DNA of 64,000 bases from contig NZ_JADKPO010000020.1 of NCBI RefSeq assembly GCF_015352445.1, positions 23,045 through 87,044 on the forward strand, in the 5' to 3' direction. A program made the translations under genes and the position numbers. The stretch is from Nocardioides agariphilus (GTDB lineage Bacteria; Actinomycetota; Actinomycetes; Propionibacteriales; Nocardioidaceae). The stretch's first letter is position 1. Each line of letters begins with the position of its first letter. Shown here in pieces: positions 29,507-39,287 of the stretch. The notes beneath the pieces were generated by a model, which was not told the DNA's origin, did no database searches, and was given only the letters and a program-made list of their open reading frames with translations.

Positions 29507-30802
29507 GTGACCGAGAACCCGCACGACCCGCAGCAGCCTGAGCAGCCTCCGTACCAGCCTGGGCAGCCGCACCACACCCAGCCGCTTGCGCCGTACCAGC
29601 AGCACCCGCTGCCTCCCGTGGCCTACCAGCGCCCGCTGCCCGCCCAGCCGGTCCCCGACCGCAAGCAGCGTCGAGGCGCCTTCGCCGCATCGGTCATCGC
29701 GGCCTCGCTGCTCGTGGGCGCGGGTGCCGGCGTGGGCGGCGCCGCGGGCTGGAGCGCTCTGCAGGACGACAGCTCGTCCGCGTCCTCGAGCCCCAGCTCC
29801 GCGTCGCCCGTGGTCGACACGCCTGCGGCGCAATCCGGCAATGGGTCCGTCGAGCAGGTCGCGCAGAACCTGCTGCCCTCGGTCGTCAAGATCGACGTGT
29901 CCGGCCCCGGAGGCGCGGGTTCCGGCTCGGGCTTCATCGTCACCTCCGACGGGCAGATCGTGACCAACAACCACGTCGTCGAGCTGGCGGGCCAGTCCGG
30001 GGAGCTCCGGGTGTCGTTCAACGACGGCACCCACGCCAAGGCGACCGTCGTCGGCACCGATCCGCTCACCGACACCGCGGTCATCCAGGCCGAAGGCGTC
30101 AGCGGCCTGACGCCGGTGACGATCGGATCCTCCGACTCGCTCCAGGTCGGCCAGTCCGTCGTGGCCATCGGGTCGCCCTTCGGCCTCGACGCCACCGTCA
30201 CGACCGGCATCGTCAGCGCCCTCAAGCGCCCGGTCAACGTCGGCAGCGACGGCCAGGGCAACAGCACCGTCTACCCCGCCGTCCAGACCGACGCGGCCAT
30301 CAACCCCGGCAACAGCGGTGGCCCGCTGGTGGACATGAACGGTCACGTGGTGGGCATCAACGCATCTATCCAGACGTCCGGTCAGGGTCAGATGGGCGGC
30401 GAGCCCGGGTCGATCGGCCTCGGCTTCGCGATCCCGATCGACGAGGTCATGCCGGTGATCGAGCAGCTGGAGAAGGGCGAGACGCCGACCCACGCCAGGC
30501 TCGGCATCTCCGTGCAGAACGTCGTCAGCGGCTCCGGCCAGCAGAGCCCGGGAGCCATCGTCGAGGACGGCGCTCGCATCAGTGACGTCAGCAACGGGTC
30601 CGCCGCCGAGGGCGCGGGCCTGCGCAACGGCGATGTGATCACCAAGATCGACGACACGTTGATCACCGATGCCGACTCGCTGGTCGCCACCATCCGCTCC
30701 TACCGTCCCGGCGACCAGGTCACCGTGACCTACACCCGCGACGGCGACCAGAAGACCGTCACCTTGAAGCTGGACTCCGACGCCAGCACCACGAACTCCT
30801 GA
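29507..30802 (+). CDS. HtrA/DegP-like membrane-anchored serine protease with PDZ domain
   Basis: A 431-residue envelope quality-control protease. A cytoplasmic Pro/Gln/His-rich segment (1-50) is followed by a transmembrane helix (about 57-80), a Ser-rich linker, a trypsin-like domain and a PDZ domain (about 330-425). The triad is His156 (TNNHVV), Asp189 (LTDTAV) and Ser270 (GNSGGP). The reading frame is open further upstream, but that part overlaps the secreted protein gene, so GTG 29507 was chosen. GTG 29501 is equally possible. Confidence 0.92.
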   Translation: MTENPHDPQQPEQPPYQPGQPHHTQPLAPYQQHPLPPVAYQRPLPAQPVPDRKQRRGAFAASVIAASLLVGAGAGVGGAAGWSALQDDSSSASSSPSSASPVVDTPAAQSGNGSVEQVAQNLLPSVVKIDVSGPGGAGSGSGFIVTSDGQIVTNNHVVELAGQSGELRVSFNDGTHAKATVVGTDPLTDTAVIQAEGVSGLTPVTIGSSDSLQVGQSVVAIGSPFGLDATVTTGIVSALKRPVNVGSDGQGNSTVYPAVQTDAAINPGNSGGPLVDMNGHVVGINASIQTSGQGQMGGEPGSIGLGFAIPIDEVMPVIEQLEKGETPTHARLGISVQNVVSGSGQQSPGAIVEDGARISDVSNGSAAEGAGLRNGDVITKIDDTLITDADSLVATIRSYRPGDQVTVTYTRDGDQKTVTLKLDSDASTTNS

Positions 30803-30847
30803 CCCTGCTTTCTCCCACCTTTCCAGGGGTCAGGACCGCACCGGCAG

Positions 30848-30886
30848 GAGCCGGCGCCACTCGACCGAGCGAGTGGTCGCCGGCTC
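30848..30886. terminator. Strong bidirectional hairpin between htrA and the ABC-F gene
   Basis: GAGCCGGCGCCACTCG (30848-30863) pairs with 30870-30886 around a six-base loop, with one bulged base. It is followed by CTTGT on the plus strand. It sits centrally in the 96-base gap between convergent genes. The position, GC-rich stem and short loop fit a shared rho-independent terminator. Confidence 0.75.
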
Positions 30887-30898
30887 TTGTCGTGCGGG

Positions 30899-32593
<1,695 letters not shown>

Positions 32594-32681
32594 GAGAGCC
32601 GATTGTCCGCTACGCCGGGTCGGTCCGGCACCCCGATTAGCCCGGTACCCCGGTCAGTGCGCCCCGGTCAGTGCGCCCCGG

Positions 32682-33017
32682 TCAGTGCGTCCCGGCGAGG
32701 TTGAGGCCCACCACACCCGCGACGATCATCGCGAGGCTGAGTGCCTTGGCCCAGTTCAACGGCTCGCCGAGGAACAGCAGACCCACGACCGCCACCAGAG
32801 CCGTGCCGGCGCCCGCCCAGACGGCGTAGGCGACAGAGACCGGCATCTGCTTGACCACCAGGGTCAGCAGCCAGATCGAGAGGGCATAGCCCGCGACCAC
32901 GCCCCCGGCCCACACGGGGTTGGTGAACCCGTCGGCCTTCGGTAGCACCGCCGTCGCCGCGACCTCGATCACGATCGCGACTCCCAGCAGCAGGAACGCG
33001 CCGTACATGCCTGTCAT
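32682..33017 (-). CDS. Small multidrug resistance (SMR) efflux protein
   Basis: The 111-residue protein has four membrane helices. The essential glutamate is Glu18 in VIEVAATAVLPKADGFT, aligned with Glu14 of EmrE. YAVWAGAGTALVAVVGLLFLGE matches the helix 3-4 region. It exports cationic drugs or guanidinium-type compounds as a dimer. The gene is divergent from a TetR regulator with only 65 bases between them, which hold two identical operator-like palindromes. Confidence 0.93.
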   Translation of the reverse strand: MTGMYGAFLLLGVAIVIEVAATAVLPKADGFTNPVWAGGVVAGYALSIWLLTLVVKQMPVSVAYAVWAGAGTALVAVVGLLFLGEPLNWAKALSLAMIVAGVVGLNLAGTH

Positions 33018-33030
33018 CTCCTCTTCGTGG

Positions 33031-33074
33031 ATGTAGCAGTCGCTACATAGGATCCTACTGTAGCACTCGCTACA
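33031..33074. promoter_or_regulatory. Twin TetR operators in the SMR/TetR divergent promoter
   Basis: TGTAGC-AGTC-GCTACA (33032-33047, extended by A/T to 7-bp arms) and TGTAGC-ACTC-GCTACA (33059-33074) are perfect inverted repeats. Their centres are 27 bases apart, and the second ends eight bases before the tetR start. The arms match exactly and only the 4-base centre differs. This is the classic layout for a TetR repressor controlling itself and a divergent efflux gene. Confidence 0.85.
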
Positions 33075-33082
33075 ATCGATTT

Positions 33083-33640
33083 ATGCCCGAGGAGTCCAGA
33101 CGAGACGTGCTTCTCAGTGCGTGCACCGACCACGTGCTCGCCGAGGGGCTGATCGGGCTCAGCCTTCGCCCGTTGGCCAAGGCGGTCGGCACCAGCGACC
33201 GGATGCTCATCTACCACTTCGGCAACCGCGACGGGCTGGTCGCGGCAGTCATCGACGAGGCCACCACCCGTTCGGTCGCACACCTGGCCGGCATGAAGGC
33301 GCCCCGGAGCGTGCGGGCCGGAGTGCTCACCCTCTGGCAGGCCTACCTCGAGCCGCCGCTGCATGCCTGCAACCTGATCTACGTGCAGGCGGCCGCCAGC
33401 GGCTACCTCGGCAAGGAGCCGTTCCGCAGCTCGGTCCGCGACAGCAACGCGCGGTGGGAGGCGGCCATGCGCGACTGGTTCCTGCGCTGCGGCGCATCCC
33501 GCACCAGGGTCAACCGAATCACCCAGCTCGTCGAGTCGGGCCTGCTCGGCTTCCACGTCGACCTCGCGACCGACACCCCCGCCGAGCTGCTCCGCGGCGT
33601 CCGCGACCTCGCCGACGCCGCGCAGGTGCTCGCGGGCTAG
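33083..33640 (+). CDS. TetR-family transcriptional repressor of the SMR pump
   Basis: The 185-residue protein has an N-terminal TetR helix-turn-helix (SLRPLAKAVGTSDRMLIYHFGNRDGLVAAV, about residues 28-58) and a helical ligand-binding C-terminal part. It very probably represses itself and the divergent SMR gene through the twin palindromes. The inducer is likely a substrate of the pump. Its stop is three bases from the stop of the convergent membrane protein gene. Confidence 0.92.
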   Translation: MPEESRRDVLLSACTDHVLAEGLIGLSLRPLAKAVGTSDRMLIYHFGNRDGLVAAVIDEATTRSVAHLAGMKAPRSVRAGVLTLWQAYLEPPLHACNLIYVQAAASGYLGKEPFRSSVRDSNARWEAAMRDWFLRCGASRTRVNRITQLVESGLLGFHVDLATDTPAELLRGVRDLADAAQVLAG

Positions 33641-33643
33641 CCA

Positions 33644-34633
33644 CTACTGACGGAGCTTGGGGGGCATCGGCACGTCGCCTTCGACGCCACCGGACCAGCC
33701 CGGGGACAGCGTCCAGTAGATGGCGTCGGCAGTGAGCTCGTGGGCCGCGCCGTCCCAGGTGAAGCCCTGGCAGGCGTTGAGGGTCAGCGAGCCGTCGGCG
33801 TCGGCGGAGGTGATCTGCACGGTCGGTCCGGAGATCTCCATGGTGCACATGCGGTCGGGGTCGCGGGCCGGTGCCGCCTCCAACGCGGCAATCGCTTCGG
33901 TCGCGTCCTTCCCGGTCAGCACCTCACTCTGCTCGAGCCATCCGTCGATGTCGTAGCGGCACAAGCGGACCGCACCGGCCGGCACTACCGCACCGTCACC
34001 TGAATGGGGCGAGCACCCGTTGGTGTCCGAGTAGTTGATCCGCGTCACGGAGCTCAAGATGCTGTGAGTGGTGTCACGGTCCGGCGTCACGACGAAGACC
34101 AGGTTGTCGCCGGACCCCCGCTGGTATCCGATCCACGCACCCGCGGGGTAGATGTCACCCGAGGTGTACTGCCAGAGCTCACCCACGCCGAACTTGAGGT
34201 CAGCCACGGCGCCGTCGAGGAACCGCAGCCCGTACCCGTTCTGGGGCTGACAGAGGATGCCCTCCACAACGCCGCCGGGACGCTCGACAACGAACGTGCC
34301 AGACGGTTCGCTGCTCCCGATGCACCACGTCGAGAAGTGCCCGTAGCCCCAGCTGTCCGGCACCGAGACCTCGAGATCGCGCCACGACTCCGTGTGCGTC
34401 CCGTCGCTGACCTTCACCGTCCCCGCAGTCCGGTCACCGTCTCGGTTGCCGAGCAGCGCGGCGCCCCCGACCACGCCGGCGACGGCCACGACAGCAGCGA
34501 CGGACGCGATCACCGTACGACGGCTGCGAGCGCGGGCGCGGCCACGGGCGGCAGGTGCCAGGTCGACGGCATCCGGAGCGTCGTCGCCGGCCGAGCGCAG
34601 GGCGGAGGTCAGGCGGTCCTCGAAGTCGTTCAT
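33644..34633 (-). CDS. Membrane-anchored protein paired with the second SigE-family sigma factor
   Basis: A 329-residue protein built like the one at 751-1950. It has a short N-terminus (MNDFEDRLTSALRSAG), a basic stretch, one helix at about residues 40-62 and an exported domain with several cysteines (WCIGSSE, GILCQPQ, LCRYDI, RMCTME, LNACQG). The ATGA overlap couples it to the sigma gene. A sensor or anti-sigma role is inferred from pairing and N-terminal similarity to its paralogue. The exported cysteines could form disulfides; the other copy has fewer. Confidence 0.75.
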   Translation of the reverse strand: MNDFEDRLTSALRSAGDDAPDAVDLAPAARGRARARSRRTVIASVAAVVAVAGVVGGAALLGNRDGDRTAGTVKVSDGTHTESWRDLEVSVPDSWGYGHFSTWCIGSSEPSGTFVVERPGGVVEGILCQPQNGYGLRFLDGAVADLKFGVGELWQYTSGDIYPAGAWIGYQRGSGDNLVFVVTPDRDTTHSILSSVTRINYSDTNGCSPHSGDGAVVPAGAVRLCRYDIDGWLEQSEVLTGKDATEAIAALEAAPARDPDRMCTMEISGPTVQITSADADGSLTLNACQGFTWDGAAHELTADAIYWTLSPGWSGGVEGDVPMPPKLRQ

Positions 34634-35178
34634 CGGTTCTCCTCCTCGCCCATGGATTCGCCGAGCAGCCCGCGCATGGCGACGAGGCCGCGCGAGACCC
34701 GGGCCCGCACGCTGCCCTCGGCAACGCCGGTCAGGGCGGCGATCTCGGCGTACTCGAGCTGTTCGTAGTAGCGCAGCACCACGGCGACGCGCTGGGGTTC
34801 GGGCAGAGCCAGGCACGCACGCCAGATGCGATCGCGCTCGTCGACCCCTGGATCGGCCGAGGCTCTCGATCCGTGTGCCTCCGCGACCGGAGTCTCGCGC
34901 CGGCGGAACTTGCGCCACCACGAGGTGTGGGCGTTGACGACCATCCGTCGCACGTAGGCGTCGGGGTCGCCGACGCTGCGGATGTGCTCCCAGCGCGGCA
35001 GGGCGCGGGCCAGCGCGTCCTGGACGGCGTCCTCGGCGTCGGCGCGGTTGCCGGTCAGCACGTAGGCCAGGCGCAGCAGCCCCGGGCCGCGCGCGGCGAC
35101 CCAGTCGTCGAAGTCCGACGTCTCTGCTGCCCCACCTGGTGCCAGCGACCGCTCCTCACCGTGTACGAGCGCACTCAC
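34630..35178 (-). CDS. Second SigE-family ECF RNA polymerase sigma factor
   Basis: A 182-residue ECF factor. Region 2 shows AYVLTGNRADAEDAVQDALARAL, and region 4 shows RVAVVLRYYEQLEYAEIAALTG with helix-turn-helix VAEGSVRARVSRGL. GTG 35178 was chosen because a candidate promoter (TGCAAC-N17-CGTC) lies immediately upstream and would give an almost leaderless mRNA. The longer TTG start at 35214 would lie upstream of that promoter and inside the aldo-keto reductase gene. It is a paralogue of the factor at 164-754 with the same partner-gene arrangement. Confidence 0.88.
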   Translation of the reverse strand: MSALVHGEERSLAPGGAAETSDFDDWVAARGPGLLRLAYVLTGNRADAEDAVQDALARALPRWEHIRSVGDPDAYVRRMVVNAHTSWWRKFRRRETPVAEAHGSRASADPGVDERDRIWRACLALPEPQRVAVVLRYYEQLEYAEIAALTGVAEGSVRARVSRGLVAMRGLLGESMGEEENR

Positions 35179-35185
35179 GTCGAAC

Positions 35186-35212
35186 AGACGCCGCTCACTC
35201 CGGTTCTGTTGC
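35186..35212 (-). promoter_or_regulatory. Candidate ECF promoter of the second SigE operon
   Basis: Read on the minus strand, TGCAAC (35212-35207) and CGTC (35189-35186) are 17 bases apart, exactly as in front of the first SigE operon. It overlaps the end of the upstream aldo-keto reductase gene. A start about six bases downstream would coincide with the GTG, giving a leaderless transcript. Confidence 0.5.
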
Positions 35213-36235
35213 AACCTCGCTCGACTTGGCCCAGAGGTTCACCCCCGAGTTGACGGCGTGCTTGTCGATCTCGACCAGCTCGTCGTCGGTCAGCGGCGCG
35301 AAGTCGAGGGCATCGAGGTTGGTGTCGAGCTGCTCGACCGACGACGCGCCGATGACAGCCGAGGTCACGCGTGAGTCGCGAAGTGCCCACTGCAGGGCGA
35401 GCTGGGCGAGCTTCTGGCCGCGGGCCTGGGCGATCTCGTTGAGGGCGCGCACGCGGTCGAGGACGGTGGCATCGAGGCCGGCGATGGTGGAGTTCTCGCG
35501 TGCCGCCCGCGAGTCCTCGGGCACGCCGTTGAGGTAGCGGTCGGTCAACAGTCCCTGGGCCAGGGCGGTGAACACGATGCAGCCCATGCCCTCCTCCTCG
35601 AGGGTGTCGAGCAGGTGGGGCTCGATCCAGCGGTTGAGCATCGAGTACGACGGCTGGTGGATGAGCAGTGGAGTGCCCAGCCCACGGGCGATCCTGGCCG
35701 CCTCGGCGGTCCACGAGGCGTTGTAGGACGAGATGCCGGCGTACAGAGCGCGGCCGGACCGCACTGCCGTGTCGAGAGCGCCCATCGTCTCCTCGACGGG
35801 CGTCTCGGGATCGAAGCGGTGGCTGTAGAAGATGTCGACGTAGTCGAGGCCCATCCGCTTCAGCGACTGGTCGAGGGAGGCCAGGACGTACTTGCGGGAG
35901 CCGCCGCCCTGCCCGTAGGGACCCGGCCACATGTCGTAGCCGGCCTTCGTCGAGATCACCAGCTCGTCGCGGTAGGCAGCGAAGTCATCGGCCAGGTAGC
36001 GCCCGAAGTTCTCCTCGGCGCGGCCGTAGGGCGGCCCGTAGTTGTTCGCGAGGTCGAAGTGGGTGACGCCGCGGTCGAAGGCCCGCCTGAGAATCGCGCG
36101 TTGGGTCTCCTCCGGCCGGTCGGTGCCGAAGTTCTGCCACAGGCCCAGGCTCAGGAGCGGCAGCTTGAGGCCGCTGCGCCCGCAGTAGCGGTAGTGGTCG
36201 GCGTCGTAGCGGGTCTCGGCGGCCTCGAAGGTCAT
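35195..36235 (-). CDS. Aldo/keto reductase (YghZ/MgrA-like)
   Basis: A 346-residue NADPH-dependent TIM-barrel reductase. The catalytic tetrad is visible as Asp in THFDLANNYG, Tyr in PPYGRAEENFG, Lys in VISTKAGYDMWPG and His in IFYSHRFDPE. Similarity is to the glyceraldehyde-3-phosphate/methylglyoxal reductase group. The ATG was chosen because the family begins TRYDADHYRYCGRSGLKLP. The end of the gene carries the candidate promoter of the sigma factor behind it. Confidence 0.93.
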   Translation of the reverse strand: MTFEAAETRYDADHYRYCGRSGLKLPLLSLGLWQNFGTDRPEETQRAILRRAFDRGVTHFDLANNYGPPYGRAEENFGRYLADDFAAYRDELVISTKAGYDMWPGPYGQGGGSRKYVLASLDQSLKRMGLDYVDIFYSHRFDPETPVEETMGALDTAVRSGRALYAGISSYNASWTAEAARIARGLGTPLLIHQPSYSMLNRWIEPHLLDTLEEEGMGCIVFTALAQGLLTDRYLNGVPEDSRAARENSTIAGLDATVLDRVRALNEIAQARGQKLAQLALQWALRDSRVTSAVIGASSVEQLDTNLDALDFAPLTDDELVEIDKHAVNSGVNLWAKSSEVATEPE

Positions 36236-36260
36236 GGCTTCATCGTGGCAGCATCGCGAT

Positions 36261-36473
36261 GTGGACGACCCCCGCACCGTCGCGTGGGCCCGCGTTGGCA
36301 TCCGCTGGCGGGCGACGGGCGACGGCGAGTGGCCCTACCGCGCGACCGTCGGCGGCCACGACCTCGCGGTCAGGGTCAACGACTTCCCGGCCGAGCCGAT
36401 GTACACGCTGTTCGTCGGCGAGGTCGCCATCACCGACCTCGAGGACTGGCCGTCGGTGTGGACGCGCCCGTAG
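36261..36473 (+). CDS. Small hypothetical protein, 70 residues
   Basis: A short acidic, tryptophan-rich protein (VGIRWRATGDGEWPYRATVGG, then LAVRVNDFPAEPMYTLFVGE and DLEDWPSVWTRP). The regular pattern of aromatic and charged residues and the ordinary codon use suggest a real gene. The GTG at 36261 avoids overlap with the divergent reductase start at 36235; an ATG at 36234 would overlap it by two bases. The function is unknown. Repeat cluster 4 starts 38 bases after its stop. Confidence 0.6.
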   Translation: MDDPRTVAWARVGIRWRATGDGEWPYRATVGGHDLAVRVNDFPAEPMYTLFVGEVAITDLEDWPSVWTRP

Positions 36474-36510
36474 CCCGCCCAAGGGGTCTCTGGGGCGGGT
36501 ACGGCTCCGT

Positions 36511-36710
36511 CGCTGGTTGAGGAGGTTGCGCAGCCCTGTCGCTGGTTGAGGAGGTTGCGCAGCCCTGTCGCTGGTTGAGGAGGTTGCGCAGCCCTGTCGC
36601 TGGTTGAGGAGGTTGCGCAGCAACCGTCTCGAAACCAAGACATTGGGGCGTGCCGGTAGCCCGCAGGTCGCTGGTTGAGGAGGTTGCGCTAGCAACCTCA
36701 CTGGTTACCA
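36511..36710 (+). repeat. Repeat cluster 4: four 29-bp units plus a diverged element
   Basis: Units CGCTGGTTGAGGAGGTTGCG begin at 36511, 36540, 36569 and 36598 with a 29-base period. The first three are half-units; the fourth is complete (hairpin GGTTGC-GCA-GCAACC, then GTCTCGAAACC, to about 36637). A fifth, diverged element lies at 36669-36710. The rest of the gap to 36787 shows no gene or signal. Half-units again face the upstream stop codon. Confidence 0.9.
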
Positions 36711-36787
36711 AGGCGTGCGGGCGTGCCGGTAGCCCGCCCGTGGTGGTTCCGGGCGGGTACGGCGGGTCGAGGGTCAGGCTGCTGGTT

Positions 36788-38206
36788 TCAGGCTGCTGGT
36801 GGTGGATGCCGGCGTGGGTGTCGGTGTTGGTGTCGGTCGGCGGAGACGTCGAGGGTGCCGGTGTGGTCGCGGAGGTAGTGGTAGCCATGCGGACTGGTCC
36901 ACAAGTACGAGCCGGGGGTGAGGATCAGGTAGCGCCAGCGGCCATGGGTCTTCAACCGGTGATGCTTGCGGCATAGGGCCGCGATCTGGCAGGTGCAGGT
37001 GGCCCCGCCCTGGGCGTAGGCGAGGTTGTGGTCGCAGTCGGCGGCGTGCTCGCCGGGTTTGAGTCTGCGGGCGGGTTTGGTGCACCAGGGGAACACGCAG
37101 GTGTGGTCCCTGAGGGCGACGGGTTCGCTGATCCGCCCGTCGATCTCATAGGCCCCGTAGTGCACGTGCTGGGCCAGGTCGATGACGGGTCTCACGGTGA
37201 TCCGTGCGTCGGGGTTGCCGCACCAGGTCCGGATGGTCTCGGCCAGGACCGGGGTGGCGGTGTTCTCCACCCGCCCCACACCCGACATACCTGTGGCGCC
37301 ACCCATCGAGCTGCCGGTCAGGGCGGCGTCGGCGAGGTGGACGTAGAGCACCATCTCCCGCGGCCGCCCCTTCGGCTTGTCCGCCTTGGGCTTCGGGTGG
37401 TCGTCGTCTTGCCCGTTGTCGGCAAGGTCGAGGGTGAGGTCGCGGCGGGCGATGTTGCCGACCGCGACCGAGCGACGTTGGTCCAAGGTCAGGACCGAGC
37501 CGAGTTCGGCCTGGACCTGGGCGTCGGCGGCCACGGCGTTGTTCAGGTCGATCGCATCGGCCAGGTCGAGCTCGCCGGAGACCTGGCAGGTCCCCGCGAT
37601 CCCGACAGTGCCGAAGTCGACATCGAAGCGGCGTTGGTCCCACGCCTGCTTCCGGTCGGCCTCGGCTTGGTCGGGCATGAACCGGGCGACCGCCTCACCG
37701 ATCAGCCGGTCCAGCTGGGCCGGACCGATCTTGTGGGCCACCGTCGCCACATGCCGATCCACGTACTTAGCCGCCTCGGCGCTCAGCCAGATGGTCTGTT
37801 CGGCGACCCGGCGGGCCTTCCACGCCGCCAGATCCCCCGAGGTCACCCGCGCCCAGAGCTTCTTGAGGCGGTATCTGAGCTCGAGGGCGTGCCCGACGTA
37901 CCGTCTCCCGGACTCTGTGGTCAGACCCACGGCGGCGGCGAACTCCGCGATGGAGAACTCCGCCACCAGCGGGGCACCGACTCCGGCGACCGGGACCGGG
38001 ACGTCACCGTGGAGCCGGAACGTCTCGGCATCCTCCAGGGACTCAGCGGGGTGGATGATGGCCCACTGCACCGCCAACACCAACAGGTCGGCTTCGGCAC
38101 GGTCGGCGATCGCGCGTCGTTCGCGGGCGGCTTCGAGCACAGCCGTGGCAGTCGCCGGTAGCCAGGCCGAACCGTCGTCCGGCTGCTCGTCCCGAGATCC
38201 GCTCAT
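36788..38206 (-). CDS. DUF222/HNH endonuclease-signature protein (13E12 repeat family type)
   Basis: A 472-residue protein with an N-terminal helical DUF222 domain (about 20-330). A C-terminal HNH domain (about 385-450) follows, with CVFPWCTKP, the catalytic DHNLAYAQGG and CRKHHRLKTHGRW. This two-part family is multi-copy in actinobacteria and includes the mycobacterial REP13E12 proteins. Its biological role is not established. The ATG was preferred over a GTG eight codons upstream. It is flanked by inverted copies of the window's repeat (36602-36636 and 38377-38411), which hints at a mobile unit. Confidence 0.87.
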   Translation of the reverse strand: MSGSRDEQPDDGSAWLPATATAVLEAARERRAIADRAEADLLVLAVQWAIIHPAESLEDAETFRLHGDVPVPVAGVGAPLVAEFSIAEFAAAVGLTTESGRRYVGHALELRYRLKKLWARVTSGDLAAWKARRVAEQTIWLSAEAAKYVDRHVATVAHKIGPAQLDRLIGEAVARFMPDQAEADRKQAWDQRRFDVDFGTVGIAGTCQVSGELDLADAIDLNNAVAADAQVQAELGSVLTLDQRRSVAVGNIARRDLTLDLADNGQDDDHPKPKADKPKGRPREMVLYVHLADAALTGSSMGGATGMSGVGRVENTATPVLAETIRTWCGNPDARITVRPVIDLAQHVHYGAYEIDGRISEPVALRDHTCVFPWCTKPARRLKPGEHAADCDHNLAYAQGGATCTCQIAALCRKHHRLKTHGRWRYLILTPGSYLWTSPHGYHYLRDHTGTLDVSADRHQHRHPRRHPPPAA

Positions 38207-38308
38207 GGGACCTATTCGATCATCGAGCACCGACAGTCCCGGGTCGAGAACCCCTGTATTTGCTGGGGTTTCTCACATGCTGGGCCCACCAAATATCCGC
38301 CCCCCGTT

Positions 38309-38635
38309 GGTTGAGGAAGGCGCGCTAGCGCCTGTCTCGAAACCGCGCGAGTGGACCGCCGACGTCGCGGTCACCGGGTTTCGAGACGGTTGCTGCGCAA
38401 CCTCCTCAACCAGCAGAGACCGCGCGCCCTCCTCAACCAACGACACCCACCGGGTTTCGAGACGGTTGCTAGCGCAACCTCCTCAACCAGCGGAGACCGG
38501 CGCGCCCTCCTCAACCAGCGACACCGCGCGCCCTCCTCAACCAGCGACACCGCGCGCCCTCCTCAACCAGCGGCGGGGGCGCGCCCTCCTCAACCAACGA
38601 CACTTAGCGCGCCCTCCTCAACCAGCAGGCGCGCG
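38309..38635. repeat. Repeat cluster 5: one full composite, one full element and six half-units
   Basis: A complete composite spans 38309-38411: outer arms GGTTGAGGA/TCCTCAACC, type II hairpin AGGCGC-GCTA-GCGCCT, inner arms around a 32-base loop (38345-38376) and type I hairpin GGTTGC-TGC-GCAACC. A further full type I element lies at about 38455-38493, and then half-units run to the methyltransferase stop. Read from that stop (minus strand), half-units come first and the full element last, as in clusters 3, 4 and 6. Positions 38207-38308 show no feature. Confidence 0.9.
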
Positions 38636-39223
38636 CGACTCCAGCACCCGGAAGCCCTTGGCGGAGGCGAGGCGGGCTGTCGGGTAGCCCTGGTCGGCCA
38701 GCCAGCGCTGCAAGGTGTCGGCGCCCAAGTTCTTGCCGACCACCATCACGGCGCGGCCTCCGGGGGCCAGGCGGGCGAACCAGGTGAGCAGGAGCTCGTG
38801 GAGGGCGGTCTTGCCGATGCGGATCGGCGGGTTCGACCAGATCTCGTCGTACGTCGCCTCGGCCGGTACTGCGCCCGGGGTCATCGCCGCGTAGTGGTCG
38901 GTCAGCCCGAGGGAGGCGGCGTTCTCGTTGGCCAGCACGACGGCGCGTTCGTTGACGTCGACGGCCGTGACGACTGTCGATGGTGAGCACGCCGCGATGG
39001 CCAGCCCGATGACGCCGTAGCCGCAGCCGAGGTCGAGGATCCTTCCTGCCGTCGGCGGCTCGGTCTCGCGGAACAGCACGGCCGTACCGATGTCGAGGCG
39101 TCCGCGGGCGAACACGCCCGACCCGCTGGCCAGCTCCAGCTCACGGCCCCAGACCCGCGCACTGACACCCTCACGGGTGAAGGGTGCGGCCGGGTCGGCG
39201 CTGAAGTAGTGGTCGTCACTCAT
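38618..39223 (-). CDS. Class I SAM-dependent methyltransferase (RsmC-like small-subunit type)
   Basis: A 201-residue methyltransferase beginning MSDDHYFSADPAAPFTR. The SAM motif is ILDLGCGYGVIGLAIA and motif IV is IWSNPPIRIGK, a NPPF/Y-like motif typical of nucleic-acid amino methyltransferases such as RsmC and RlmG. An rRNA guanine target is likely but not proven. The last codons and the stop lie inside repeat cluster 5: the TGA is part of GGTTGAGG. The repeat has thus set the C-terminus (RAPAG). Confidence 0.88.
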   Translation of the reverse strand: MSDDHYFSADPAAPFTREGVSARVWGRELELASGSGVFARGRLDIGTAVLFRETEPPTAGRILDLGCGYGVIGLAIAACSPSTVVTAVDVNERAVVLANENAASLGLTDHYAAMTPGAVPAEATYDEIWSNPPIRIGKTALHELLLTWFARLAPGGRAVMVVGKNLGADTLQRWLADQGYPTARLASAKGFRVLESRAPAG

Positions 39224-39287
39224 CCGTTCGGCCCCTTCTTCCGAAAGTCGGGTCTGTCGGTTGGGATCGTTGCCTATGTTGGGGAGC

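Noticed and set aside
36788-38206. Active homing endonuclease or prophage marker
   Set aside because: The HNH domain is real, but there are no phage genes, integrase, att-like direct repeats or intein/intron host gene around it.
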